Source of the DNA: Phycisphaerae bacterium
GTDB taxonomy: Bacteria; Planctomycetota; Phycisphaerae; FEN-1346; JAACEH01
Length of the DNA: 64,000 bases
Direction: 5' to 3'
Assembly: GCA_012729015.1 (NCBI GenBank)
Contig: JAAYDY010000056.1
Location: 1-64,000, forward strand
Shown here: positions 26,380-34,978 of the stretch, in pieces
Layout: each line of letters begins with the position of its first letter
How positions within the stretch are numbered: position 1 is the first letter of the stretch
Made by a program: the position numbers and the translations under genes
Notes under the pieces: model-generated
The model's input: the letters and a program-made list of their open reading frames with translations, nothing else
What the model was told of the DNA's origin: nothing
Database searches by the model: none

Positions 26380-26493
26380 CACGCTCCCCGAGATTCTCCC
26401 CGCTCCACCCCCTTTTCTCCCTCCGGAATCCGCCTCATCCCGGATTATTCCCCGGGGCGCCCATATTGAACGCCCCTTCTCCTGCCGCCGTGG

Positions 26494-26499
26494 TACAAT
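26494..26499 (+). promoter_or_regulatory. Extended -10 promoter (TGGTACAAT) before the B12 radical SAM gene
   Basis: TACAAT at 26494-26499 carries the extended TGn motif. The only nearby -35-like sequence (TTGAAC, 26466) is 22 bp away, so the extended -10 may be the main determinant. The ATG at 26498 lies inside this box and cannot be the start of translation if this promoter is used. Confidence 0.5.
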
Positions 26500-26530
26500 G
26501 CGGTTCTGGCCTCTACTGAAGGGAGTTCCG

Positions 26531-28033
26531 ATTAACGCTCTGTTGATTTATCCTGAGTGCCCCGACACGTTCTGGAGTTTCAAGCACGCCCTGAAGTTCC
26601 TCCGCAAACGCGCCGGCTCGCCTCCCGTGGGCCTCCTCACCGTGGCCGCCATGCTCCCCGAGCAGTGGTCCAAACGCCTGGTGGACCTCAACGTCACGAC
26701 ACTCCGCGACGACGACCTCGCCTGGGCCGACTACGCCTTCATCAGCGCCATGACCGTCCAGCGCGACGCCGCACGACAGATCATCGCCCGGTGCCGCGAA
26801 GCCGGCGTGAGAGTCGTCGCCGGCGGACCGCTGTTCACCATCGAGCACGAACAGTTCCAGGGGGTGGACCACTTCGTCCTGAACGAGGCCGAGGTCACCC
26901 TGCCTCCCTTCCTGGACGACCTCGCGCGCGGTCAGGCCAAATCCGTCTACACCAGCACGGAATTCCCCGACCTCCATCGTACGCCCGTGCCGCTGTGGCA
27001 ACTGGCCGACCTGCGACGCTACGGATGGATGAGCCTTCAGTTCTCCCGCGGATGCCCGTTCAACTGCGACTTCTGCAACGTCACGTCGCTCTTCGGCCAC
27101 AAGCCGCGAACCAAAACCTCCGCGCAGATCCTCGCCGAGCTCGACAGCCTCTACGCCCTCGGATGGCGGCGCGGCGTCTTCTTCGTCGACGACAACTTCA
27201 TCGGCAACAAGCGACTCCTGCGCGAGGACCTGCTCCCGGCCCTCATCCGATGGCGACGGACGCATCCCGGCATCCCCCTGAACACCGAAGTCTCGATGAA
27301 TCTGGCCGACGATCCGGAACTGATGGCCATGATGGTCGAGGCCGGCTTCGACACCGTCTTCGTCGGCCTGGAGACCCCCGAGGAGGCCGGGCTTGCCGAG
27401 TGCAGCAAGAAACAGAACCAGGGCCGCGACCTCGTCGCCGACATCAAACGCATGCAGCGCGCCGGCCTCCAGGTCCAGGGCGGATTCATCGTCGGATTCG
27501 ACAGCGACGGCCCGTCCATCTTTCAGCGGCAGATCGACTTCATCCAGTCCAGCGGCATCGTGACCGCCATGGTCGGCCTTCTCCAGGCGATTCCCGGCAC
27601 GCGGCTCTACGACCGTCTCAAAAGCCAGGGGCGCATCCTCGGCCTGACCTCCGGCGACAACGTGGACGGCACCACCAACATCCGCTCCACGATGAGCGCC
27701 CAGCAGCTCCGCGAGGGCTACCAGAGCATTCTCAGGCACATCTACGCCCCGCGACACTACTACCAGCGCGTCCGGACGTTCCTGCACGAGTACCGCGCCC
27801 CCACCGTCAAGGTGCGCATCCAGTTCGACGACCTCATGGCCTTCCTCCGCTCTGTGATCCGACTCGGCATCCTCGGACGCGGACGCTGGTACTACTGGCG
27901 ACTGCTCGTCTGGACGCGCCTGCACCGGCCGGAGCTGTTCTCCCTGGCCGTCCGCCTGGCCATCGCCGGATACCATTTCCAGAAGGTCTGCCGACAACAC
28001 GTCCTGAAACCCCTGCCCGGCGGCGCCGTCTGA
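26531..28033 (+). CDS. B12-binding-domain radical SAM protein (DUF4070-like)
   Basis: About 500 residues. An N-terminal cobalamin-binding-like domain (INALLIYPECPDTFWSFKHA, PPVGLLTVAAMLP, VRVVAGGPLF) is followed by a radical SAM core, FSRGCPFNCDFCNVTSLFG with Cys at 175, 179 and 182. The C-terminal part is helical (HIYAPRHYYQRVRTFL), typical of the DUF4070 group. Members resemble methylases of the HpnR/BchE class; the substrate is unknown. The best start is an ATT codon at 26531 with AAGGGAG 5 nt upstream, since family members begin with this 'NALLIYP' segment. An in-frame ATG at 26498 lies within the -10 box. Confidence 0.9.
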   Translation: MNALLIYPECPDTFWSFKHALKFLRKRAGSPPVGLLTVAAMLPEQWSKRLVDLNVTTLRDDDLAWADYAFISAMTVQRDAARQIIARCREAGVRVVAGGPLFTIEHEQFQGVDHFVLNEAEVTLPPFLDDLARGQAKSVYTSTEFPDLHRTPVPLWQLADLRRYGWMSLQFSRGCPFNCDFCNVTSLFGHKPRTKTSAQILAELDSLYALGWRRGVFFVDDNFIGNKRLLREDLLPALIRWRRTHPGIPLNTEVSMNLADDPELMAMMVEAGFDTVFVGLETPEEAGLAECSKKQNQGRDLVADIKRMQRAGLQVQGGFIVGFDSDGPSIFQRQIDFIQSSGIVTAMVGLLQAIPGTRLYDRLKSQGRILGLTSGDNVDGTTNIRSTMSAQQLREGYQSILRHIYAPRHYYQRVRTFLHEYRAPTVKVRIQFDDLMAFLRSVIRLGILGRGRWYYWRLLVWTRLHRPELFSLAVRLAIAGYHFQKVCRQHVLKPLPGGAV

Positions 28034-28599
28034 CAGGCGACAGGTCCACAAGGCCGGGCGCGGTAAGGGTCGAACGCCAGAAGCCCGCAGACGGCTGCTT
28101 GACGCAGCGCGTAGGGTGGGTCCCCCGGGACCCACGCGCCCCCCGTCAGCCCGCGCACGTAGATGGCTCCTTGACGCGGTTCCCGAGGACCGTCGAGGGG
28201 CCGTCGGGTTCCGAGCCTGTCGAGGGGCCGCCACGCGGAAGGTTCGCCGCATTCGGCATGCCTGACGGAGCGAGCCTGTCCGACAATTCGTTGCGTGGTT
28301 CGTTGTTCCTGGGTGCCATGCCTGCCCCGTCAGGCATGGGCGAGTTCCCTTACGCTTCCGCGTGGCTGCAAGCAGCCACCCTACGCCTGAGAAGTTTGTA
28401 ATGCCATGTTCCACAGCGTGTTGCGCGTGACGAATTGTCGGACAGCCTCGACGGAGCAGGCATGGCACCCGGCGAATTGTCGGACAGGCTCGACGAGGCA
28501 GGCATGGCACTCAACAGCAAGGACATTCGCCCCTTGCACCCAACAACAGGGACATTCGCCCATGTCTGGTGGCAGACAGGGCGACGGGCCGGCGGTCGT
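28034..28599. repeat. Long intergenic repeat mosaic (modules D, B, C, H, G)
   Basis: A module D tail (about 28050-28080) is followed by module B (about 28108-28137), module C (28159-28239), a half H (about 28255) and an inverted G. A full H (28317-28337) and the CAGCCACCCTACGCC end then follow. Two direct repeats each hold GAATTGTCGGACAG and GCAGGCATGGCAC (about 28431-28512). A short GACATTCGCCC tandem near 28523 and 28553 is also seen. No gene is detected. Confidence 0.7.
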
Positions 28600-30882
28600 C
28601 TATTGCCGCGCGGTGCGCGATGGGGTGATGATGCCGAGCCGGAGGGCGGCTTCGGCAATCTGGCGGGCCACAGGACCGGCGACCGTGCCGCCGCCGCCGC
28701 CGTTCTCGAACACGACGCTGAAGGCGATCTGCGGGTTCTCGGCCGGGGCGAAGCCGACGAACCAGGCGTGCGGCGGAACGCCGCGGCGCACCTGGGCCGT
28801 GCCGGTCTTGCCGGCGATGCGCACCAGGTCGCTATGGGCATGGCGGCGCCCGGTGCCGCCCTCCTCGTTCACAACGCCGGTCAGACCCGCGCGGATGACG
28901 GCCATGTGGGCCGGGGTCAGGTCCATGTTGACCCGGATAATCGGCCGGTCGGCCGGTCGCGGCGACTCGACCACGTGCACTTCGGTCATCCGTCCGTCGG
29001 CGGCGATCAGGGCCATGAACCGCGCCGCCTGGAGCGGCGTGACCATGATTCCGCCCTGGCCGATGGCCAGATTCTTCGGGTTCTCGGCGGCCGGGAGGTT
29101 GCCGGCCTTCTCGCCGGGAATCAGCAGGCCGCATCGCGTGCCGAAGCCAAACCGCCGGCCCCACAGACAGAGCTTCTCGGAGCCGACGGCCATGCCGGTG
29201 TGGTAGAAGTAGACGTTGCACGATTTGACGATGGCCTCGTGCAGACGGATGGGCCCGTGGACGCCGAGGCACTTGAAGTGGTCGGGGTCCCTGGCCGGAT
29301 CGAAGATGCCGTTGCAGACGAAGACGGTCGAAGGCGTGATTCTGCGTTCGTGCAGGGCGGCGGTCGCGGTGACGGCCTTGAAGATGGAGCCCTGGGAATA
29401 CTGGCCGCCGATGGCGCGATGGACCAGGGGCTTGCCCTCGGCGGTGCGCAGGTCGGGGAAGTCGTCGGCGAACGTATTGAGGTTGTATCGCGGCAGGGAG
29501 ACCAGGGCCAGCAGAGCGCCGGTGCGGATGTCGATCACCACGGCGGCGCCGCGAACGACGCCCGAGGACTCCGGCGGCGTGGGCGGCCGCGACATGAACG
29601 CCTCGATCTCGCTCTGAAGGGGCACGTCGAGCGTCAGCCGCACGTCCTGTCCCGGCTCGGGCGGCTCGTGCCGCAGGAGGACGTCGGCCTTGTCGCGATG
29701 CTCCATGCCGCGGCGTCCGCGCAGCTGCCGTTCCATGCCCAGTTCCACGCCCGTGACGCCAACCATGTCGTGCAGCCGATAGGCCCGTCGCGGGTCTTCG
29801 GCGGCGTCGCCGTTGCCGTCGGGGCTGGAGCCCAGAATCTGCTCGTCCACTTCCGTGACGCGGCCGACGACATGGGCGGCGCAATCGTTGTACGGGTACA
29901 CGCGCTTGGCGTGTTGCTCGAAGACGAGCCAGCCATAGTCGGTCTGCATGGCGGCGACGATGGCCTTGGTGACTTCGTTAACATCGACAAGGATCGGGTG
30001 AGCCAGCCCGCCGGGGCCGCCCACCTCCTCGCGGATCGGCACGGAGCGCCCGTGGCGCTGCTCGACGGCCCGCTTGCGGGCCCGGACCATCTGGAGGACG
30101 CCGATGCGCCGCTCGTCGAACACGGCGACATCGATGCCCGTCATGGAGGCCAGCCGCGGCCAGAACGCCGACAGGTCCTGGGCCAGCGCCGGCGACAGCT
30201 CGGGCCGGCCCGGGTTCAGGGCCGTGAACCGCGCCCCGTCGATCCAGAGGTCGGCCATGAGCTGCTCGACCTCCGCCTCCGACAACCGCGGCGCGCCGGA
30301 CGCCGAGTCCCGCAGGCGGTCGATGGCCGCATCGACGTCGTCGGCGGTCAGGCGTCCCTGCTCGGCCAGGAGCCGGGCCAGTTCGGCGTCGCGCGAGGCC
30401 AGCAGCTCGGACCATCGGCGGTCGGCGGCCGCGCGGCGGCAGAGCGAACTGTCCTGCCCGGCGGCGGCAATCAGCAGGTCGAGCCGCCGCCCGTCGGCGA
30501 ACGCCTGCCGCAGCACATCGTCCTGAAGCCGCGCGGAGAACAGGATCAGCGACAGGTCGCTGCGTGCGGCGATGCGGCGGACCAGCGCGGGGTCTTCCAC
30601 GGCCAGGTGCGGGTAGTAGACGCAGACGTCGAAACTGGCGGTGTCTTCGGCCAGGACCAGGCCGTTGCGGTCGCGGATGGATCCGCGGCGCGTTTCCAGC
30701 AGCGTCGGCGGTCGGATGAGGTTGGCCCGGGCCTCGCGCTCGTAGCCGGCCGCCCCGACCCACTGGAGTTGCCCGAGGCGCAGAGCCAGGGCCACCATGG
30801 CCAGCGCCACGACCCCCAGGAACAGTTTCAGGCGACTCCAGTACATGCGGCAGCGGCATCCACTCGTGCGGTGACGTTCCAA
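28600..30882 (-). CDS. mrdA: Penicillin-binding protein 2 (elongasome transpeptidase)
   Basis: The 760-residue inner-membrane transpeptidase cross-links side-wall peptidoglycan with MreBCD. One N-terminal helix (LKLFLGVVALAMVALALRLG) anchors it. Transpeptidase motifs are SIFK (Ser499-Lys502 in YSQGSIFKAVTA), SCN (about 552) and KTG (AGKTGTAQV, about 691). It is about 100-150 residues longer than usual, with an extra helical segment (about 120-240, RRWSELLASRDAELARLLAE) before the dimerisation domain. The TTG start has GAGG upstream; an ATG at 30846 is an alternative. It is last in the mre cluster; no rodA is in the window. Confidence 0.95.
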   Translation of the reverse strand: MERHRTSGCRCRMYWSRLKLFLGVVALAMVALALRLGQLQWVGAAGYEREARANLIRPPTLLETRRGSIRDRNGLVLAEDTASFDVCVYYPHLAVEDPALVRRIAARSDLSLILFSARLQDDVLRQAFADGRRLDLLIAAAGQDSSLCRRAAADRRWSELLASRDAELARLLAEQGRLTADDVDAAIDRLRDSASGAPRLSEAEVEQLMADLWIDGARFTALNPGRPELSPALAQDLSAFWPRLASMTGIDVAVFDERRIGVLQMVRARKRAVEQRHGRSVPIREEVGGPGGLAHPILVDVNEVTKAIVAAMQTDYGWLVFEQHAKRVYPYNDCAAHVVGRVTEVDEQILGSSPDGNGDAAEDPRRAYRLHDMVGVTGVELGMERQLRGRRGMEHRDKADVLLRHEPPEPGQDVRLTLDVPLQSEIEAFMSRPPTPPESSGVVRGAAVVIDIRTGALLALVSLPRYNLNTFADDFPDLRTAEGKPLVHRAIGGQYSQGSIFKAVTATAALHERRITPSTVFVCNGIFDPARDPDHFKCLGVHGPIRLHEAIVKSCNVYFYHTGMAVGSEKLCLWGRRFGFGTRCGLLIPGEKAGNLPAAENPKNLAIGQGGIMVTPLQAARFMALIAADGRMTEVHVVESPRPADRPIIRVNMDLTPAHMAVIRAGLTGVVNEEGGTGRRHAHSDLVRIAGKTGTAQVRRGVPPHAWFVGFAPAENPQIAFSVVFENGGGGGTVAGPVARQIAEAALRLGIITPSRTARQ

Positions 30883-30915
30883 CCGGCCTCACAGATACCC
30901 GATGCCGCCGCCCAT

Positions 30916-31049
30916 GGCAAGCAAGAACACACGCGACTCACGAGCGTTCGGTCAGCATGTAGGTCGGGTCAACAGACCCGACGCGACGACACAAGGACAA
31001 ACGCATGCCTGACGGGGCAGGCATGGCACCCGGCCGTTGCGTGGCCGAT
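30916..31049. repeat. Distal copy of the mreD 3'-end duplication, with modules A and H
   Basis: A 40-bp stretch (30916-30955) matches 31581-31618 except for a 2-bp insertion. It is followed by module A (about 30960-30982) and module H (31003-31025). It forms one edge of a 0.66 kb inserted segment. Confidence 0.85.
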
Positions 31050-31423
31050 TTGTGATTGTCCGCCTCATTACCCTCCGATACGGAGTCGACCGATAGGGAC
31101 TTGCGAAGGCGGAGAAGCCATGGCCTCCCACGAGGAAACACCCATAGGGCGAACAAGAAAAGCCCGGTCACGATGAGAGCGATTCCGCAAGATGCGACCC
31201 CCTCCGGAATACCCTCGTCGGGCGTTCCCTCGCGGAAGACCCTGAGGATAAAGGCTGCTGCAACCCAGGATCCAATGGCAACTCCACAGACCAAGGCAAG
31301 AGGCATCAGCTCGTGACGCAGACCCGCCCAATCGACGGTTACACCTCGAATCCGCTCCTCGCTCGTCGCCTTGCCTGGACGATCGCCACTGCAACCGCCT
31401 TCAGCATCCTTACTGGCAGGCAT
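30938..31423 (-). CDS. Small two-helix membrane protein in an inserted segment
   Basis: The 161-residue protein has two hydrophobic helices (LALVCGVAIGSWVAAAFILR and ASCGIALIVTGLFLFALWVF). Its start is backed by GGAGG 7 nt before the ATG. Base composition is visibly less GC-rich than its neighbours. The last about 40 residues translate repeat modules H and A and then the duplicated mreD end, so both genes finish in LTERS. The native C-terminus was probably lost. Function is unknown. It lies between mreD and mrdA but is likely not an original member of that operon. Confidence 0.6.
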   Translation of the reverse strand: MPASKDAEGGCSGDRPGKATSEERIRGVTVDWAGLRHELMPLALVCGVAIGSWVAAAFILRVFREGTPDEGIPEGVASCGIALIVTGLFLFALWVFPRGRPWLLRLRKSLSVDSVSEGNEADNHKSATQRPGAMPAPSGMRLSLCRRVGSVDPTYMLTERS

Positions 31424-31551
31424 ATGTCAGCCTCCATTCTCTTGGACCTCACGCCGCTCGCTTATCCGCCGCATCACCGCCGCCCCTTTCGAGCCAAGGC
31501 TGGCACCGATAGACCAGATACTGCGAACACACCGACAGCGCACTCCGCTCC

Positions 31552-31619
31552 CCATGCCTGACGGGGCAGGCATGGCACCGGGCAAGCAAGAACACGCGAC
31601 TCACGAGCGTTCGGTCAGG
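31552..31619. repeat. Module H next to the original mreD 3' end
   Basis: Module H (31552-31574) abuts the stretch 31581-31618, which includes the mreD stop codon (31601-31603) and is duplicated at 30916-30955. Together the two copies bracket the small membrane-protein gene. Confidence 0.8.
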
Positions 31620-32128
31620 CGGCCGCGGTGGGTGGCCAGGCGCGCCGTCACCCACAGGAACGGCCACGCCAGGACGGCCGTGTAGAGGGCGTCGCCCAGG
31701 GTTTGCTCCACCAGGAGCCCGAAGCCGACGCTTGCCGCCGAGGAATGCCACGAAACGATCATCAACTGCACCGGACGCACGGCCAGCACCATGGCGGCCG
31801 CCAGCACAATCTGCGTGGCGGGCCGCTCGTAGACCAGCACGGGTCGCATGCGGCAGATAGCGTAGCTGCACAGGGCGAGCATCAGGGCCATGGCCCCCAG
31901 GCGCTGGCTGCCCGGATCCGTGAGGTCGGCCACCATGCCGATGACCCAGCCGGCGATGAACGCTTCCTCGCCCCGGGCCACCAGGGCCACCAGCAGCGCC
32001 ATCAGAACGAACAGGTCGGGACGCAGGTCGGCATGGAACGGGCGCAGCGCCAGCAGCCGCGGCACAAACAGCATGGTCTGGAGCACGGTGCAGCACCAGC
32101 CCAGGATGATGAAGACGAACCATCGCAT
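31601..32128 (-). CDS. mreD: Rod shape-determining protein MreD
   Basis: The 175-residue inner-membrane protein has about five to six helices (FVFIILGWCCTVLQTMLFVP, LFVLMALLVALVARGEEAF, FIAGWVIGMVADLTDPGSQR). It links MreC to the rest of the elongasome. Length and the early PDLFVLMALLVAL motif fit MreD. It starts 55 bp after mreC. Its 3' end (RLTERS and stop) is duplicated 0.66 kb downstream. Confidence 0.88.
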   Translation of the reverse strand: MRWFVFIILGWCCTVLQTMLFVPRLLALRPFHADLRPDLFVLMALLVALVARGEEAFIAGWVIGMVADLTDPGSQRLGAMALMLALCSYAICRMRPVLVYERPATQIVLAAAMVLAVRPVQLMIVSWHSSAASVGFGLLVEQTLGDALYTAVLAWPFLWVTARLATHRGRLTERS

Positions 32129-32183
32129 CGCGGCGATTCCGATCGGAGATGCCCGCCGGCGGCCCGGGAGCCCCGGCGGCGGG

Positions 32184-33116
32184 TCACTTGGCCTGGCGGC
32201 CGCGCGGCGTCAGGACGTACACTTCGTCGAGCATGTTCCAGTCCACGCGCGGTCGGACGGTGATGCGGTGCGTCAGGCCGCCCTCGCCCGGCTCCACGGC
32301 CGTGACTTCGCCGAGGATCATCGAGTCGGCGATGCCGATGCCGGCCGAGTAGGTCACGACGTAGTCGCCCGGGGCCACGTCCACGTTGCTGCGGACCAGT
32401 TCCATGATCATGGCCTGCCCGTCGCCGGCGCCGGTGAGGCGTCCGACCTCGGGGGCGGCCACCCACTTGCCTTCGCCGCGGTCCCAGTGAACGATCCGCG
32501 CCGAGAGGCGGCACTCGGGACTCGTCACCAGGCGCACTTCGCTGAAGTCCGTGTCGGCGTGAGCCACCAGGCCGACCACGCCCATGCCCGTGACCACGGC
32601 CTGGCCGTCGCGCACCCCCGACGTGCGGCCGCGGGAGATGTAGCGGTACAGAACGTGCTGCCCTTCGCGGATGCCCTGGCTCTTGCCGGCGGCGACGCGG
32701 AATCCGCCGCCGGTGCCCACGTAGCTGTGCGAGAGGATGCGGGCCGGGAGCACCTGAATCGGGTACTCGGGCAACTGACCGAGAATCTGCTGCATGGCCT
32801 TCTGGGACCGTTCGAGGTCGGCGATGCGTGCAGCCTGCTGGGCGACGGTCGCGCGCGACTCGTGGAGCCAGAGCCGCATCTGTTCGAGCTGCTTCTGCTC
32901 GTCGGTGATCGGTCGCAGGTCGGGGGCTCGGTTGCGGACGGCGATCATGGCCTCGCGGGACCACTGCTGGCCGGGCGTGAAGACGTGCTGGGCGAGCCGC
33001 CGACACTGCGCCGCCACGGCACCGCTGCGGTCCAGCAGCAGCAGCGACATCGCCATGACCACCAGGAAGGCGATCACGAACCGGGTCATGCGGCTGGCCT
33101 GGCGGCGACGGAACAT
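32184..33116 (-). CDS. mreC: Rod shape-determining protein MreC
   Basis: A bitopic periplasmic scaffold of about 310 residues. One N-terminal helix (FVIAFLVVMAMSLLLLD) is followed by a coiled coil (LEQMRLWLHESRATVAQQAA). The MreC beta domain comes next (ARILSHSYVGTGGGFRVAAG, GMGVVGLVAHADTDFSEVRL). It positions PBP2 and MreD around MreB filaments. The start MFRRRQ is chosen over an ATG 60 nt upstream because it directly precedes the helix, with AGGG nearby. It lies 157 bp downstream of mreB. Confidence 0.9.
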   Translation of the reverse strand: MFRRRQASRMTRFVIAFLVVMAMSLLLLDRSGAVAAQCRRLAQHVFTPGQQWSREAMIAVRNRAPDLRPITDEQKQLEQMRLWLHESRATVAQQAARIADLERSQKAMQQILGQLPEYPIQVLPARILSHSYVGTGGGFRVAAGKSQGIREGQHVLYRYISRGRTSGVRDGQAVVTGMGVVGLVAHADTDFSEVRLVTSPECRLSARIVHWDRGEGKWVAAPEVGRLTGAGDGQAMIMELVRSNVDVAPGDYVVTYSAGIGIADSMILGEVTAVEPGEGGLTHRITVRPRVDWNMLDEVYVLTPRGRQAK

Positions 33117-33273
33117 GGACGGCCCTGCTTTCGCAGCGGATGGCGGACGTTGGACAATCGACAGTTGGTGCAACACACCACGGCCGCGCGGCGCCCGCTG
33201 GTGCGTCCAGGCGGGGTCCGAATCGGCCTCATGCGTATACTACACCGAATCGCTTCGGAAAAGCGCGCGAAAA

Positions 33274-34323
33274 TCACATATCGTCGCCGCCGTCGATCAG
33301 GCCGCCCAGCAGGTCGATGTTTTCCAGGTACACGGCCGTGCCGCGCGCCACGCACGTCAGCGGATCGTCCGACACCGACACCTTCAGCCCCGTGGCCTGG
33401 GCCAGCACCGTGTCGAGGCCGCGCAGCAGGCTGCCGCCGCCGGCCATCGTGATGCCGTTGTGCACCAGGTCGGCCGACAGTTCCGGCTCGCTGCGCTCGA
33501 GCGTCCGCTTGCAGGCCTCGACAATCGCCTGCACCGGCTCGCTCAGGGCCTCGCGGATTTCCTCGCTGGTCACGACGGCCTTGCGCGGCAGCCCCGCGAT
33601 CAGGTCGCGGCCCGAGACCTCCATCGTCAGTTCCTGCTCCAGCGGGTACGCCGACCCGATCTCGATCTTGATCCGCTCGGCCGTCTGCTCGCCGATCAGC
33701 AGGCTGTAGGTCTTCTTCATGTGGTTGATGATCGCCTCGTCCATGTCGTCGCCGGCCACGCGGACGCTCTCGGCACAGGCGATGTCGCCGAGGCTGATGA
33801 CGGCCACCTCGGTCGTGCCGCCGCCGATGTCCACGATCATGCTGCCAACGGGCTCCTCGACGGGCAGGCCGGCCCCGATGGCCGCGGCCATCGGCTCGCG
33901 GACCAGGTACACCTTGCGGGCTCCCGCGCGACGGGCCGACGACCGGACGGCCCGCGTCTCCACGGCGGTGATGCCCGAGGGAATCGCGATGACCACGCGC
34001 GGATGGAACAACCCGTTGCGGCGGTGGACTTTGCGGATGAAGTAGCTGAGCATGGCCTCGGTGATGTCGAAGTCGGCGATGACGCCGTCCTTCAGCGGCC
34101 GGATGGCCACGATCGAGCCGGGCGTCTTGCCGATCATCTTCTTGGCCACGTCGCCGACGGCGTTGCCGTCGAACAGGGGCTTGTTGGTGTCCTTGTAGAC
34201 GGCGACCACCGACGGTTCGCACAGGACGATGCCCTGGCCTCGCACACTGACCAGCGTGGTGGCCGTGCCGAGGTCGATGCCCATGTCCGTCGAGAACATG
34301 CCGATGATACGATCGACGATCAT
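33274..34323 (-). CDS. mreB: Actin-like rod shape protein MreB
   Basis: The 349-residue bacterial actin forms membrane-associated filaments guiding side-wall synthesis. Phosphate-binding loops are MGIDLGTATTLV and MIVDIGGGTTEVAVI. The adenosine motif is ITMAGGGSLLRGLD near the C-terminus. The true start is MIVDRIIGMF, with GGAG upstream; a longer frame reading further upstream is not family-like. It leads mreB-mreC-mreD-mrdA. An inverted repeat at 34438-34470 lies just upstream. Confidence 0.97.
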   Translation of the reverse strand: MIVDRIIGMFSTDMGIDLGTATTLVSVRGQGIVLCEPSVVAVYKDTNKPLFDGNAVGDVAKKMIGKTPGSIVAIRPLKDGVIADFDITEAMLSYFIRKVHRRNGLFHPRVVIAIPSGITAVETRAVRSSARRAGARKVYLVREPMAAAIGAGLPVEEPVGSMIVDIGGGTTEVAVISLGDIACAESVRVAGDDMDEAIINHMKKTYSLLIGEQTAERIKIEIGSAYPLEQELTMEVSGRDLIAGLPRKAVVTSEEIREALSEPVQAIVEACKRTLERSEPELSADLVHNGITMAGGGSLLRGLDTVLAQATGLKVSVSDDPLTCVARGTAVYLENIDLLGGLIDGGDDM

Positions 34324-34437
34324 GTGGGTAGCTCCGATAGCTTCGATGCGACCGCGTTCAGGAAGACCGCGTGGAGTTGACCGCCGGCGCCGCCTTGGCC
34401 CGCAACGGCCGCAACGACTGCCGCCGGATAAGCAAAC

Positions 34438-34470
34438 AGGGACGATCCAACCGGTCGTCAGATCGTCCCT
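34438..34470. promoter_or_regulatory. Perfect 10-bp inverted repeat upstream of mreB
   Basis: AGGGACGATC (34438-34447) and GATCGTCCCT (34461-34470) are separated by 13 bp. On the minus strand it follows the 106-residue membrane gene and is trailed by GTTTGCTTATCC. That makes it either a weak terminator before mreB or an operator for mreB. No longer run of T is present. Confidence 0.5.
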
Positions 34471-34657
34471 TAGCGAATAACTCCCGTTCGAGATGTCCAC
34501 CCGGCCCACAGCGTCGGGGCCGTGTGTCGCCGGACCGACTTTACGACCGCTTGCCTCCTGCCCGCTGCGGTACGTCCTGTTGCCTCATCGACACGGCACA
34601 CGACAACGCTGCGCGGGGCCCACACTCACCGAGGCCCGTCGCAGCGCGACTGCCCTG

Positions 34658-34978
34658 CTACTCCGTCATCGGGGCCACCGGCTGCGCCTCATCGGACTTC
34701 TCCACCGGCTTCAGGCTGACCTGCGACATGGCGTTCTTGGCGTTCTGAATCGCCTGATCGCCCTCTTTCATACGCTGCGTGTGCTCAGACTGCGACTGAT
34801 CGTACTTCTGGCCGAACGGAACGACCCAACCGAACCGCGAGTCGGCCTTCACCATCACGACGGCCACCGCCGCCACGAGAAACACCAGCGCGATGATCGT
34901 CAACAGCGTATAGATACTGCTGGACGGCTTCGCTGCCACCTGCGTTCCCGCACTACCTCCGGACGGTATACGTGACAT
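34658..34978 (-). CDS. Small single-helix membrane protein
   Basis: The 106-residue protein has one transmembrane helix (LLTIIALVFLVAAVAVVMVK) and a polar C-terminal half (YDQSQSEHTQRMKEGDQAIQ). No domain is recognised. It overlaps the end of the upstream coiled-coil gene by 26 bp, indicating translational coupling and a joint function. It lies upstream of mreB on the same strand, so a role near the cell envelope is possible but unproven. Confidence 0.75.
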   Translation of the reverse strand: MSRIPSGGSAGTQVAAKPSSSIYTLLTIIALVFLVAAVAVVMVKADSRFGWVVPFGQKYDQSQSEHTQRMKEGDQAIQNAKNAMSQVSLKPVEKSDEAQPVAPMTE

